Positions 22,237 through 34,460 of a stretch of DNA of 64,000 nt are shown here, piece after piece. The position numbers and the translations under genes were made by a program. Position 1 is the stretch's first letter. Each line of letters opens with the position of its first letter. A model generated the notes under the pieces. It had not been told where the DNA came from, searched no databases, and was given only the letters and a program-made list of their open reading frames with translations. The stretch spans positions 96,736,316 through 96,800,315 of the forward strand of contig CM047810.1 of assembly GCA_026214975.1 (NCBI GenBank). Reading direction: 5' to 3'. The DNA is from Gentiana macrophylla. Taxonomy: Eukaryota > Streptophyta > Magnoliopsida > Gentianales > Gentianaceae.

Positions 22237-23948
22237 GTTGGTCCCTTGGAAAGGCTAACACAAGTTTAGGGGGGGTGAATAAAATTGTCACTAAAAACTT
22301 TCCCAAAACTGAAAGTACCCTAGGAACTGAGTTTTTACCAAACTCAAACTGATGCTCAACTCAGTTTTGTTCCAGTCCCTTAACTTGTGCGGAGTTAAGC
22401 TGACTAAGCTGAGTTTAAGTCAAACTGACTTAAGCAACAACTGAGTCAACCGGAAGCGGATAAAAACAAGCCTTTTGTGCAACATATGTGTTAATAAAAA
22501 TCTTAACCTTCTATGTATCAGTTCTGTGTTGACTCAGTGTTTGCTGAGTGAAATGATGAGATGATTATGCAACAAATAAAACAAACATATATGCATAAAG
22601 TAAATCAACACAAGATTTGTTTATGGAAGTTACGGGTGGTGTAATCCCGTCACGCCTCCCTTCTCCTGTGTCAGAGGAGGTATCACTAGAATCTTGAGAT
22701 AATCATTACAAAATCCTAGCACAATGACAAATTCTTCACGACACCCTAGTTTCACTTGCTCTACACATAATGAAGAAAGGTAAGATTGCTCCTTCACTCG
22801 CACACTGCGATCTTTCGGAGATGGAATGGCTCCTTCACCACTCACCACTAACACAAACACACCATAAACCGCACTAACAAATTGCGTGGCAACCGAGTTG
22901 CAAACCAGATGAGGAAGGTGGAGTTGCTCTCCTCAAACTATGCACACCAACCCTTTTTCACAAAGGTTAGGTTTAATTAATCAATAGATTAATTCAAATG
23001 AGTTATTTGCTTCTTCCGATCTCGCTTTGTAGCTCCAAGATGCCTTATTTCCCCAAATGGGTTATTGGATCTTTCTTTATAATCCTCAAGGCTATTCTCG
23101 CTGGCTTCCCTTTTACAGATATGCAACTGATTTTCGATCTGGATCTTTAGATATATGCTTGTAAAGCTCCTTTCGATCCTTCACTCTCTTTTTCAAGTGA
23201 TTCTCTTGAGTATTTATAGGGGCAATATAACGGTCACTAGCTCTTGTAGCCGTTACATTTGTTGTTTAGCCAACGTTCATATGTACGACCTTTTGTCGTA
23301 TTGTCAATTCAAATTCAACAAGGCCTTAACTCAGTTTTCTACTCTTCTTCAAAACTGAGTACCTCGTATATTTGACATCCGACTTTAATTGACTATGTCA
23401 GAGTACACCATTCAGTTTCTTCTTTTCCTGGTAACTGATAATCTTTGTCCTTAAGATTATTCAGCTTTACATGATCTATAGTTCAGTTTTAGGTCACCAC
23501 AGACTTGCCTGAATCCTGACTTATAGTCATGACTAAATCAGCTACTAACTGAGTTTGCCACCTCGGTTCTTTCATCTTTCGATAATCGAGTCTGTGTCCT
23601 CGCTTCTTGATCTTTCTAGATGAGCCGATCGAGTCTGTGTCCTCAATGAGCTTATCTTTTTCGCTTTTCTTATAACCGAGTCCGAACCTCGCTTCTTCAT
23701 ATGTATACTCGCTTGCTTGTCATGACTCAAATGCTTGCCTAGTTCCTATCTGTTACAATGCTTGTTTGAAACAACCTATACAAGGTTCAGACTCTAGATA
23801 GAACTTATACATTTTCTCTAGACCATTTCTTGCTTCTTCTTCCATTTTGCACTATAACAGTTAGTTATGACTTCATCATTATGGGTTGTAAGTGATCTTA
23901 CTAATTACGTGACGAATCATCATCAAAACACATATATTATTTCCAACA
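22237..23948 (-). repeat. 5' LTR of element 2
   Basis: 1.71 kb. On the minus strand a TATAAATA box lies at 23218-23211, a likely U3 promoter. The sequence GGTCCCTTGG...GGGGTGAATAA at its plus-strand start recalls LTR ends seen in several plant non-autonomous elements (memory, not searched). Confidence 0.88.
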
Positions 23949-25140
23949 GATATGGAATCCATTCTTTCCTGCGGGAAGTAGAAAGACAATCCCCTTATTT
24001 GTTGATCCTAGAAACTGATCGATCCGCGGAGTTCGTATTGGTTATGAACTAATTGATCACTTGTTGGTTAATGGTAAATTAGGATAAGATGTATTGAAGA
24101 AGGTTTACGGAAATAATCCTGCTTCGTTACGGATAGTCTATGGAGGGTTAGTTTATATGTAATGATTATATCGATGGACACTTATCGACTCGACGTTTTG
24201 AGAATAAATTATATCTATAATCGATAGAGTTCAGTTTCGGATTTATGGTGGCGTGATTCCGGAATTAATGAGTTGAGTAGAATTATTCTGTTCGATGAAT
24301 ATTTTATTCAATTTATTGTAGCTACTGGTTATAGGTCCATGGTCCCCGGGTTGGCTCCTAACACACGAGTGTTTTCTCGTTTTATGGAACCTCGAGAATA
24401 AATTAAATAGTTGGTCTATTTAATGAATATGCAATATTATTTATTTGGTAAGTAATATGTAAAATAGAAAAGATATTTTCTATTAGAAAATAATGATATA
24501 TGACGCCACATGTTGTGATAATTTAGGAAAAGAAATTTTTCTAGATTATGTCACATGCGTAATTAATTAATTATCTATTTGTTGGTTAATTAATGGAAAA
24601 ATAAGAGATTGATTTTTTTGGGAATTATCTCTTATCTTTTGGTAAATATTTTTCCTTATGGGAATAGGTAATTGTGGTGTGAAAAAGATAACTTTCTTGA
24701 CTAGTTATTTTCCTATATAAAGAGAGTTCCTCCTAACGCAATTAACACACACACAATTGGCGCCACATTCTAATAAAAAGGAAGAAAAATTAGTTTATTG
24801 CCTTAGTCATTAAGAGGTGAAAACCCTAGGATTTTTCTTGTGCATATTCGAGGAGGTTCTACGGCAAGGATCGATGTCCATCAGTCGTCGCTAGGAGATA
24901 CAATCCGGAAGACTGCGGCTTCTCTATCTGTCAATTTACTACACCTCTTGAATAAGGTAAATCTTCAACCTTCTTATAGTCGTATTAATTATTTATACGA
25001 ATCGAATCGTGGTAATATCGCATGAGAAGTTATTCATAGCTTCCGCTGTGCATGATCGAGCGTCTCGATCGGTGCTGTGAATCAGATCTGACGATCCAAT
25101 TATGGATCGGATCCGGATTCAGGTTTTTGTATATCCAGCA

Positions 25141-26238
25141 GATGGTCTGAAAATTAGTCAGATATCAAGAGTTCCCGTTACATATCTGAATAACCTCTTT
25201 AGGGCATGTCAATGAACTGTGTGTGGTTCCAGCATAAATTGACTAAGAGTGTTGACAACAAAAGCTATATCTCTGGCCTTGTCAATGTGAGATATTGCAA
25301 CCCTCCAATGGCACATCTGTAAAGACTTGGATTTGTCTTAGGTTTTCCTTGTTTAGGTAGCAGCAACTTTCCTGTGACCATTGGTGTTGGACATGGTTTC
25401 AGATTATCAAATCCCAACCTCTGAAGTAGTTGTGATGCATAAAAGGCCTGAGTTAAATGCAATCCATCTTTGTTTCTAAAGAACTTGCATACCTGAAAAG
25501 TGTGATACAAGGCCAAGATCTTTCAAGGAAAACTTGGTGTTTAGCATGTTGATGGACTTTTGGATTAGTTTTGGAGAATTTACTGTCAATAAAATATCAT
25601 CCACATACACTAATGCAAACAAGAATGAATTGTCCTTTTTGAACATAAACAAAGAAGTGTCAGACTGTATTTGAATAAAACCCCAATTGATCATCTGATT
25701 TCTGAGGGCTTCAACCCATGCCCTGGGAGCCTGTTTAGCCTATATAGGGCCTTCTTCAATCTGCAAACATAGCCTGGTTTGTCTGGATCCTCAAATCCTT
25801 CTGGTTGCTCCATAAACACTAGTTCTCGCAGGACCATTCAAAAGGTATTGTTTATGTCAATCAAGTTAATCGCCGCCATTGAAACAATAAAGCGCGTATA
25901 ATTCGATGGTGGATGATTTTTCCACAGACTAAAAGTCTCTGTGAAGTCAACTCCATAGTTCTAATTGTAGCCCTTTGCCACAAGTCTTGCCTTGTGCTTC
26001 AGCACTGTTCCATCTGGCCTAATCTTCAACTTAAACACCCATTTGCTGCCAACTATATTTTGTCCAGCACATGTTTTAACCGGATCCCATGTCTGGTTTT
26101 TCATAAGAGCCCTGTATTCTTCTATCATTGCCTCTCACCAATCTGAATTCCCCAATGCTACTGATACATTTGTTGGTTCAAGAGAAAAGATGCCAAGTTA
26201 GTGATTTTAGCAGAATAAAGTTTAGGCTTGAAAAATCT
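25141..26238 (-). pseudogene. Ty1/copia RT remnant (copia-0, part 2)
   Basis: Minus-strand pieces of copia RT: VGSKWVFKLK-like region near 26000, YVDDILLTVNS with FSLKDLGLVSHFSGMQ (25694-25476), then LTQAFYASQLLQRLGF and CPTPMVTGKLLL (25516-25265). Many stops and frameshifts. It continues leftward into the RNase H part at 7914 and rightward into the linker at 34122. Confidence 0.85.
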
Positions 26239-26733
<495 letters not shown>

Positions 26734-26762
26734 TAAAAAAATCCTCACCGCAATTAATTCCG

Positions 26763-28221
26763 ATGAATTATCGGGTAGCCTTTACTGGAGAAAGGACTCC
26801 CGCCTCTAGGGGCACCATCTCCGGCGGTTCATCAACAGGTACGGAGCCACAAACGACCGATCTCCTAGCCGGTGATGATATTTCCAAAAAACAATCTTAG
26901 CCCAATCCTACTCCCAGCTAGGAAATTGGATGGCAAGAACTACCTTGAATGGGCACAAGCCATCACACTGGCCGTGGATGGAAGAGGAAAAATGGGTTTT
27001 CTAACTGGTGATGAAGCTGCACCACCAAAAACTGACCCCAAGTTCAAAACATGGAAGTCTGAAAATTCAATGATCATGACCTGGCTCATAAACTCTATTG
27101 AGCGCAATATAGCCAAACCCATATATTCTTAAAGACAGCCAAAGCCATATGGGAAGCAGTCAAGGAGATGTTTTCAGATTTGGAAAATTCATCTCAAATA
27201 TATGAAATTAAAACCAAACTCTGGAGTCTCAAGCAGGGGGACAGGGATGTCACTACCTACTACAACGACATTGTATCTCTATGGAAAGAATTGGATCTGT
27301 GCCATGAATATTAGTGGGAATGCATAGCTGACAGTGTCAAATTTCATAAGAGAGAGGAGAATGAAAGGGTTTATTCATTCTTGGCTGGCCTAAATCAAGA
27401 TCTGGATGAGGTCAAGGGTAGGATCCTGGGCAGAAATCCTCTACCATCCCTTAGAGAAACATTCTCAGAAGTAAGAAGGGAGGAATCAAGGAGAAATGTA
27501 ATGCACAGGTCTGGACATCCTGAGGTAGATTCATCTGCAATGGTGGCAAGCACGGGAAACAACAGAGAGGAATCATCAAGAAGAACTGAAAGACAGAAAC
27601 TTAAGTGTGATCACTGCAAAAAAAGTGGACACACTAAGGATGTTTGTTGGGGAATCCATGGGAAACCTGCTTCTTGGACGAACAAGGGTGCTAACTCTGA
27701 GCAAGGAAAAGCTAATCAGGTATCTTCAGATTCTGGGCCACAATCTGGAGCAGGGATACTTCCATTCACTCAGGATCAGTTGGAGCAGCTGAGTAAAATT
27801 CTGAACTCACAACTTTCTGTAAAACCCAAACCAAGTTGCTATCTTGCTGAGTCAGGTAATCATTTTTCCCTATCTGTTCTAGGAATCGGTCAGAAACCTT
27901 AGTGGATAGTTGACTCTAGAGCAACTGACCACATGACCGGATCCTCTGATCTTTTCCTTAATTATAATCCTTGTCCAGGAAACCAAAAAAATAAGACTTG
28001 CAGATGGATCTTTTCCACCATTGGAAAAGGTTCCATTTACGTGACACCTGATATAACCCTTAAAAATGTACTCCATGTTCCAAAGTTAGCCTGTAATCTT
28101 TTGTCAATATCTAAACTAACCTCTATTCAGGACTGTGAGGCTGTGTTCTCTAAAGATTGTTGTCTGTTTCATGACAAAGCTTTGAGGAAGATGATTGGCA
28201 TGTCTAGGCTGATGGGAGGAC
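26763..28221 (+). pseudogene. Element 8 gag and protease
   Basis: Gag begins near ATG 26763, changes frame by about 26872 and shows the copia gag pattern KLDGKNYLEWAQAITLAV, TWLINSIE, AKAIWEAV, SLKQGDRDVTTYYNDI. Zinc knuckle CDHCKKSGHTKDVC (CX2CX4HX4C) lies near 27608. The protease region follows at about 27903, with WIVDSRATDHMT in place of the usual DSGATDHM, so the catalytic Gly is Arg. Stops at 27130, 27313 and 27900. The frame ends at the solo LTR insertion (28222). Confidence 0.85.
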
Positions 28222-28484
28222 TATAACACCCCAAATTTTGTGGAATTTAACGGCAAGGGCGTAGTTGTCAAATAATAATAATAATAATTATTATTGTTGT
28301 TGTTGTTGTTATTATTATTTTGGGAATAAAGGTGTTGTATAATTATTTTGAATTTAAGCATAAGCTATCAAAGAATAAGTATTTATATTTGAATTTCTAC
28401 GGCTACATATAATTTGTTTTGACTACTGCATATACTTATATTTTGATCAAAGTATACAATGGAATGATTACAGGTCATAACTAA

Positions 28485-28488
<4 letters not shown>

Positions 28489-28556
<68 letters not shown>
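28489..28556. repeat. (TA)34 microsatellite
   Basis: Uninterrupted TA dinucleotides inside the solo LTR. Confidence 0.95.
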
Positions 28557-28560
<4 letters not shown>

Positions 28561-28709
28561 TTCAACGTAAATACAATAGCATGATTTCCTCTAGGTCAAG
28601 TCAATGCATTCATTTTTTTCTAAAGGTACGCTCATGTGTGGAATTATTTCCTGGCAATTATAGGGAATGATTTAGGGATTTTAATTAATTGTGTGTCCCA
28701 TGAGAGTAG

Positions 28710-28718
28710 TATAAATAG
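28710..28718 (+). promoter_or_regulatory. TATA box of the solo LTR
   Basis: TATAAATAG followed about 30-60 bp later by AAACAAAAAAGAGAGTGAGAG, a plausible transcription start region. Confidence 0.55.
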
Positions 28719-30249
28719 AGGTCTTGTGGTTAAACTCTAGGCATCAATCATTCAAACAAAAAAGAGAGTGAGAGAGTGTAGGAATAGACATTCTTAGGCA
28801 AAGACTATAACTAGCAAGGTGAGTTTCCTTTCTCCTGATTTTTGTTTTTGTTTTTGCTTGTTTCTTGTTTGATTTTCAAATTACTTTCGTTGGCGTTTTC
28901 GGTTTTATAGTAGTCCTTCATGTTGATTGGTATTTTTCAACAAGTCGGCCACAGTGGGATAAGTTCTGTTAAAGCAAAGTCGTTTATCGAAGAAAGTTGA
29001 TATTTTCGGGAAAGTCGATTTCGGAAACAATATATGTGCATGGATTCCATATTTCAGAATCTTACCTTAACTTGGATCATGTTCCTTGGCTACCGTTTTA
29101 TACACCGGTTCGTGTGACCAACGAGCCTATATTTATGCAGCAAATTATAGCTTAATGTCGTTAGTTTGTCAAGCCAATGTGATCACCATTGTTGTGCACC
29201 TAAAGATGAGGCTAAGATTATATTCAAAATTTTAATTAGTATTTACTCACACAACCTGTGTCCTTCTTTTGCGTCCCAGTAGTGATCACTTGTCTTGGTT
29301 TTGATCCTCTAAATCGATGCCTGCTCATATTTCCAAGTTGTTCCGTCAAAGAAACGTATGACGTATCGTATACAACATGTCGAGATTCACGGGTCTATTT
29401 TCGGTACACTGAAAATTGTGTCTTTCAATCAATTTTGTTTTCAAAAGACAGGTATATTGACATCGACACTACGAGCTGTTGTTTTCGACCAAGAATTTAT
29501 AACTTATCCTCGCAGGATTTTCTTATTTAGGAACATTTATGATAATTTATGCTCGTGGGTTGCACCAGTTTATATTTTTAGAAATCAATATTTATCATTT
29601 GATTATATTAGCAGATACAATGTGGAGCTTAAATCCTATATAAGGCCACGGTTGCTGCATCTGTGACTTGCTGATCACATTGAATGTAAATGTATTTTGT
29701 TCACCTAATTGCCTTTAACTTTTATAAAGAGGTTGGTCCTGACATACACGACACCATTGGTATAATAATAATCAAGTCTCGATCCTGCTTGAGTGCATTA
29801 GTGCAGTGCATGTTCTAAGCGACTAGTTGAGTTAGGGTTATTGCACCGCAGAACGGCTAGTCACCGGTCTCGGGGCCTCTTGACCTCGGCTCATCGACAG
29901 TCCTAGAGCTATGGTACCAAAGTTCCCCAATGATCCGTGTGCATGGTCGGGAAAGCAAGGGCTGACGGCCATGTCATGGTTCGCAGGGCAGTGGGGTTGG
30001 CCGGAGCCCTTTGGGAGGGTCACTGGGCGAAGGTCTAAATCCTTTCCCTGACAATCGGCCGGAATTGTCAGGCAAGAGCTTGCTTGTTGGAGTGCGGTAG
30101 AAAATCGTTTCACATACTGGAGATCGGTTGGGATCGACTCATCGACCAGGCCAGGTTGATGTCAAGTTACTAGATAACTCAAGTAACCCAAGTAACTTAA
30201 TCTTTAAGTCTCTTTAAGTCACATGAATTGTTCTCAAGCAATCAATTGC

Positions 30250-30251
<2 letters not shown>

Positions 30252-30308
<57 letters not shown>
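30252..30308. repeat. (TA)28 microsatellite
   Basis: Second uninterrupted TA tract in the same solo LTR. Confidence 0.95.
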
Positions 30309-30310
<2 letters not shown>

Positions 30311-30491
30311 CGTATTTTATCTTGTACTAAAACGTTTTGATGCAGGTTGAAAGTTAAAGTGATCCGCTGTGGTATATTTTGTTTTAATCTATTCTATTTG
30401 TTTGATTACTATTTTGCCATAAAGGACACACACACAGGAACTCACCGGGCTAGTAATAGCTCACACGTTTACGAACCCTCTTTTTTTAGGT

Positions 30492-30593
30492 ATGGAAGCG
30501 GAATCATTTGATGTCGAGGCGAATAAGGAGACTTTGGAGACTGTCTTTGAGGGTGATTTTGATGTGGACTATAATGTGGATATGGCCAATTGA
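30492..30593 (+). CDS. 33-codon acidic ORF in solo LTR
   Basis: ATG to TGA, rich in Asp and Glu (starts MEAESFDVEANKETLETVF). A TTTTTTTAG acceptor-like tract ends just before the ATG. It may be chance; reported because of its strong acidic bias. No family recognised. Confidence 0.2.
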   Translation: MEAESFDVEANKETLETVFEGDFDVDYNVDMAN

Positions 30594-30810
30594 GCGAATT
30601 TTTTGGATTTTATTATGCTTTGTCTTTTAGTTTGTTTCTTGTTGTATGGATGATTCAACAACTATAATTTTGAATTGTGGTTAATGTAATAAAGGACTAG
30701 TTCCCTCTCTTTTTCTTATGGATCTAGTAAGTGTGGCGGTGGGTCGCTGACCCTTCCTTAACGAGATCCCAGTGGGACCTAGGGGTCAGGAAGCGGTCTA
30801 TTACAAGGAC

Positions 30811-31850
30811 TCTACATACTGGATTCAAGGTTGGACTCACCACAGGAAAGCCTAATGAGAGGAGGCTACCACACACTGTCCTACAATGTCTAGAATAAGA
30901 TCCTGGTCTTACATAGGAGATTATGACACCCTAGTTTTTTATATATGAAAAAATTGTTTCCTGCATTGTTTGCAGGTAATAAAGATTTGACTTTCAATTG
31001 TGAAATTTGTGTGCTTGCAAAACAGACCAGACAAGTTTACCCAACTCAACCCTATGTCCTCTCAAAACCATTTACTATGATCCGTAGTGATGTGTGGGGT
31101 CCTTCTAGGTTTGGTAATTTTAACCAAATAAGATGGTTTATCACTCTCATAGATGATCACACACGTTTAACTTGGGTATACTTAATGAATGACAAATCAT
31201 AAGTGGACATCATTTTTAAACAATTTTATGAAATGATACATACTCTGTTCCACACTCAAATTCAGATTCCGGGGAGTGATAATGGAACATAGTACTTCAA
31301 TCAGTACCTAGATGGATACCTACTTGAGAAAGGTATAATCCACCAAAGCTCCTGTGTAAAAACACCACAACAGAATGGTGTTGCAGAGAGAAAAAACAGG
31401 CACTTGTTGGAGGTGGATAGAACACTTTTGTTCACCTCAAAATGTCCAAAGACACTATGGGGTGAAAGTATTCTAACTGCAACATACCTGATCAATACGT
31501 TACCATCAAGAATACTGGACTTTAAGACCCCTTTACAAGTGTTTAAAGAACATTTTCTAGCAAACAAGCTGGTAGGGCACTTACCACTAAATTTTTTGGA
31601 TGCACAACATATATCCACACTTATAATCAAGGGAAATTAGACCTGGTAAAAAAATGTTGTTTTATTGGTTATTCACCCACAAAAAGGGTATAAATGTTTT
31701 GATAATACTACTGGAAAAATCATAGTCACTATGGATGTCACCTTTTTTCAAAGAAAATATGTTTTTTTGACCAGAGTCAATTTCAGGGGGAGTCTAGAGA
31801 TAAAGGTGTGGATCCTAGTATGTTTAAAGAGTCTTACAGTTTTTTAGACT
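30811..31850 (+). pseudogene. Element 8 integrase
   Basis: Zinc-binding end CEICVLAKQ; catalytic core with SDVWGPSRFG and TLIDDHTRLTWVY, the SDNGT motif (followed by a stop at the usual Glu codon, ~31289), and [17 protein letters not shown] carrying the third acidic residue. Stops at 31199, 31289 and 31638 break it. Integrase would insert element cDNA into the host genome; this copy cannot make a full protein. Confidence 0.88.
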
Positions 31851-33874
31851 TTGAACCTGAACTAGAGTTAGAAAAATTCGAACCTAGTGAACTAGAGTCT
31901 GATTCTGGACAAAACTTTGACAAGGGTGGGGATAAATGCCAACAGCAGGAGGTCAAAAATACCGATTCTACAGAACCTCTCAAGGAAAGACCATTGCAGG
32001 GAAAGGTCTATGTGAGAAAACACCATAAGAAAGTATTCGAGACTCCTAATCAGCCTATACAGCAATCAGACCCTGATGCTTTGACAAATGAAACATACAA
32101 TAACCCTGAGGAGTCATAGCACACAAGCACTGAATCTGAGGATGAAAAACACCCAGAATCACACACAAAACAAGCCAAATCTGTCTCTCCCAAAACAAAA
32201 GCAGAAAAGCAACTGCTAGATGTACCTATAGCCATCAAGAAACAGACCAGAAGCTGTACACAACACCCTATTTCTAGATACCTATCGTATGCCAACCCCA
32301 TCCTATAAAGCCTTCACCTCTACTCTATCTAACACTACTATACCAAAAGATGTTCATGAAGCTCTATTGGTCCTTGAGTGGAAGGAGGCAGTCCTTGAAG
32401 AAACGAGGGCCTTGAATAAGAATGGTACATGGGAAGTGGTTTCTTTGCTCGAAGGAAGGAAAATAGTGGGGTGCAAGTGGGTGTTTATGGTGAAGTACAA
32501 CACTGATGGAAGTATTGAAAGGCATAAAGCCAGGTTAGTAGCCAAGGGCTACTCTCAAATCTATAGGATTGACTATTCAGAAACATTCTCACATGTGGGT
32601 AAAATTAATATAACCAGAATCCTACTGTCAGTGGAAGTAAACCTAGATTGGTCTCTAATGCAACTGGATGTGAAGAATGCTTTCCTATATGGTGAGTTAA
32701 AGGAAGAAGTATATATGGATCCCCCTCCAGGATTCACTGAACAGTTTGGTAACAATGTGTGCAAACTCAACCAGTCTTTGCATGGACTCAAACAAAGTCC
32801 AAGGGCTTGGTTTTTCAGGTTTATGAGATTCATGAAGAAGATTGGGTTTGTACAAGGAAAATCAGATCACACCTTATTTATTAAGGGACATGGAAAGGTA
32901 AGTTAACTTCATTAATTGTGTATGTGGATGATATTATATTGATAGGAAATGATGAGCAGGAAACAACTGAAGTTAAGAGACAACTTGCTTCTGAATTTGA
33001 GATTAAGGATCTGGGATCCCTGAGACATTTTTTGGGAATGGAAGTAGCAAGAACCACAAAAGGTTTAGTGTTGACTCAAAGAAACTATACACTAGACCTA
33101 CTGAAGGAGACAGAGCTTGAAGGGGCTAGATCAGCAAATATACCCATGAAGTGTAATTTGAAACTGGGTAGTGCCAAAGGTGACCCTGTGGATATGAGAA
33201 GCTACCAGATACAGATTGGAAAGTTGATCTATCTGGCACACACTAGGCCAGATGTGTCATATGTAGTGAGTACACTAAGCCAGTTTATGCACTCCCTAAA
33301 TTAAGCTCACACGGAAGCAGATAGGGGACTGTTAAGGTACCTGAAGACCACACCAAGGAATGGACTATACTTTAAAAAGTCTGACAATAGAAGTGTGTCT
33401 GTATACACAGATGCAAACTGGGGAACATGTACAAAAGAAAAGAGGTCTATGACAGGATACTGCACCTATGTATGGGGAAATTTGGTGACTTGGAGAAGCA
33501 AGAAACAACATGTTATGGAAAGAAGCACTGCTGAAGCAGAGTTCAGGGCAATGGCTTTGGGAATCTGTGAAGGCCTGTGGATTAAACAAGTCATGGAAGA
33601 TATTGGGGCAGAGATATCTGGACCCATAAGACTGTATTGTGACAACAAGGCAGCCATTGATATTGTAAATGATCCTGTACAACATGACAGGACAAAGCAT
33701 GTGGAGATTGATAGACACTTCATAAAAAAAAAGCTAGAAAATAGAGTGTTTTGTGTGCCTTTCCTACCATCCACTCAACAGATTGCAGATGGACTGGCCA
33801 AGGCATTGGGAAATGGACAGTTTGATTACTTTGTGGGCAAGTTGGGTCTGATAGATATCTTTTCCCCAACTTGA
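31808..33874 (+). pseudogene. Element 8 linker, reverse transcriptase and RNase H
   Basis: An acidic linker (31808-32119) leads to RT at 32289-33304: VGCKWVFMVKYNTDGSIERH, KARLVAKGYSQ, QLDVKNAFLYGELKEEVYM, LHGLKQSPRAW and the catalytic YVDD (32921). RNase H follows at 33395-33874: YTDANWG, AEAEFRAMALG, LYCDNKAAIDIV, KHVEIDRHFI. Frameshift near 32905 and stop at 33302. Order RT-RNase H after integrase defines Ty1/copia. Confidence 0.92.
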
Positions 33875-33881
33875 GGGGGAG

Positions 33882-34121
33882 TGTTGAGAAGATTTGGTAG
33901 TTATTGAAAATATCTCCTAATTATTATTATTATTATTCCGTCTTTAATGTAGCCGGATTATGTAAAGTGTGTTTGTTATTCATAAAGATTTAGGCACACG
34001 TGCTAAATCGGTGGATTAAAGTCCTAGTCTACTAAGTTTCCTTTGTTGGTTGTATAAATTCACTATCTTGGCTATGAATAAAAAATAAGAGCCAAAACCT
34101 AAATGGTTCTCTTTTCTTGCA
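33882..34121 (+). repeat. 3' LTR of element 8
   Basis: 240 bp beginning TGTTGAGAAGATTTGG right after the purine tract; it shares GGCTATGAATAAAAAA, AAACCTAAATGGTTCTC and other blocks with 26239-26733. Confidence 0.85.
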
Positions 34122-34460
34122 ATTCCACTTTTAGATCTGGTTTGCATATGATGTGAGGGAGGTGGCTGCGGTGGTGATGGTGATGATTGTACTTGTGGTT
34201 GTGGGAATGGTGGAGGTGCAGAATTTTGACTTTCATGTGAAGAATGAGTAGGTGATGACAAATTGTATCCAGTGTTGGTGACATAGTGTGATCATGCACA
34301 CGTTGTACTAGTGTATCATGCACAGATGTACTAGGTGAGTTATGCAAATGCACATGTGTAGTATTAGAAGGAGCTGGGTCCTGATTTGCAGGCATAGGAG
34401 TTGATGATGCAGCAACAGGCACAACCGTAGTTCTTCTTGCTCAAGTGTCCGCTCGAAATG
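34122..34460 (-). pseudogene. copia-0 integrase-RT linker (part 3)
   Basis: Minus strand: a Ser/Pro/His-rich linker ending PPPSHHMQTRSKSGI, the motif that precedes RT in many copia polyproteins. One frameshift near 34190. It reads on, across element 8, into 26238. Confidence 0.75.

Larger units (their letters stand above)
17211..23948 (-). mobile_element. Non-autonomous LTR retrotransposon with novel ORFs, element 2
   Basis: Minus-strand element: 5' LTR 23948-22237, primer-binding site TGGTATCGGAGTA (22233-22221, iMet-like), internal 3.3 kb, polypurine tract AAAAAAGGGGAAAT (18955-18942), 3' LTR 18941-17211. GATAT flanks it (17206-17210, 23949-23953). No protease, integrase, RT or RNase H motif is visible. 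The interior encodes coiled-coil, acidic and 'plant transposon protein'-like ORFs instead. LTRs begin TGTTGGAAATAATA on the minus strand and end near GGGACCAAC. It resembles large LTR derivatives (LARD-type) that depend on an autonomous partner. Confidence 0.88.
7915..25140 (+). mobile_element. Family-A Ty1/copia LTR retrotransposon, element 1
   Basis: Near-complete element with 5' LTR 7915-9672, iMet primer-binding site at 9675, degenerate internal region 9673-16629 and 3' LTR beginning at 16630. The 3' LTR is split by element 2 (17211-23948). LTRs run TGTTGGAAGTAGC to TATATCCAGCA. Flanks are GACGG (7910-7914) and GATGG (25141-25145), a target duplication with one mismatch. The internal region carries a DNA-transposon insertion (11049-12281). 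Order RT then RNase H, with HIERKYHLVRQIVQ and AAFGAAKEAVWLEKF motifs, places it in Ty1/copia. The ORFs are broken and it could move only in trans. Copies of the same family lie at 41550-61574 in the opposite orientation. Confidence 0.9.
16630..25140 (+). repeat. 3' LTR of element 1, split by element 2
   Basis: LTR halves 16630-17210 and 23949-25140 join in sequence against the intact 5' LTR (CACAGATATGGAATC at 8496). The inserted DNA is element 2. The two LTRs differ at scattered bases and small indels, so the insertion is not recent. Confidence 0.9.
28222..30805 (+). mobile_element. Solo LTR (2.58 kb) inserted in element 8 pol
   Basis: Starts TATAACACCCC and ends TCTATTACA, with AGGAC target duplication (28217-28221, 30806-30810). 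Removing it rejoins the pol reading frame around GGLYILDS. No second LTR, primer site or coding domain. A TATAAATAG box (28710) with downstream A-rich leader, and the length, suit a long LTR, perhaps from a Ty3/gypsy chromovirus (Tekay-like), which is a guess. Plus orientation is from the TATA box. Confidence 0.75.

Noticed and set aside
29838..30113. 91-codon minus-strand ORF in the solo LTR, and overlapping plus-strand ORFs 29258-29666
   Set aside because: No family resemblance; position inside an LTR without a partner copy to test conservation.
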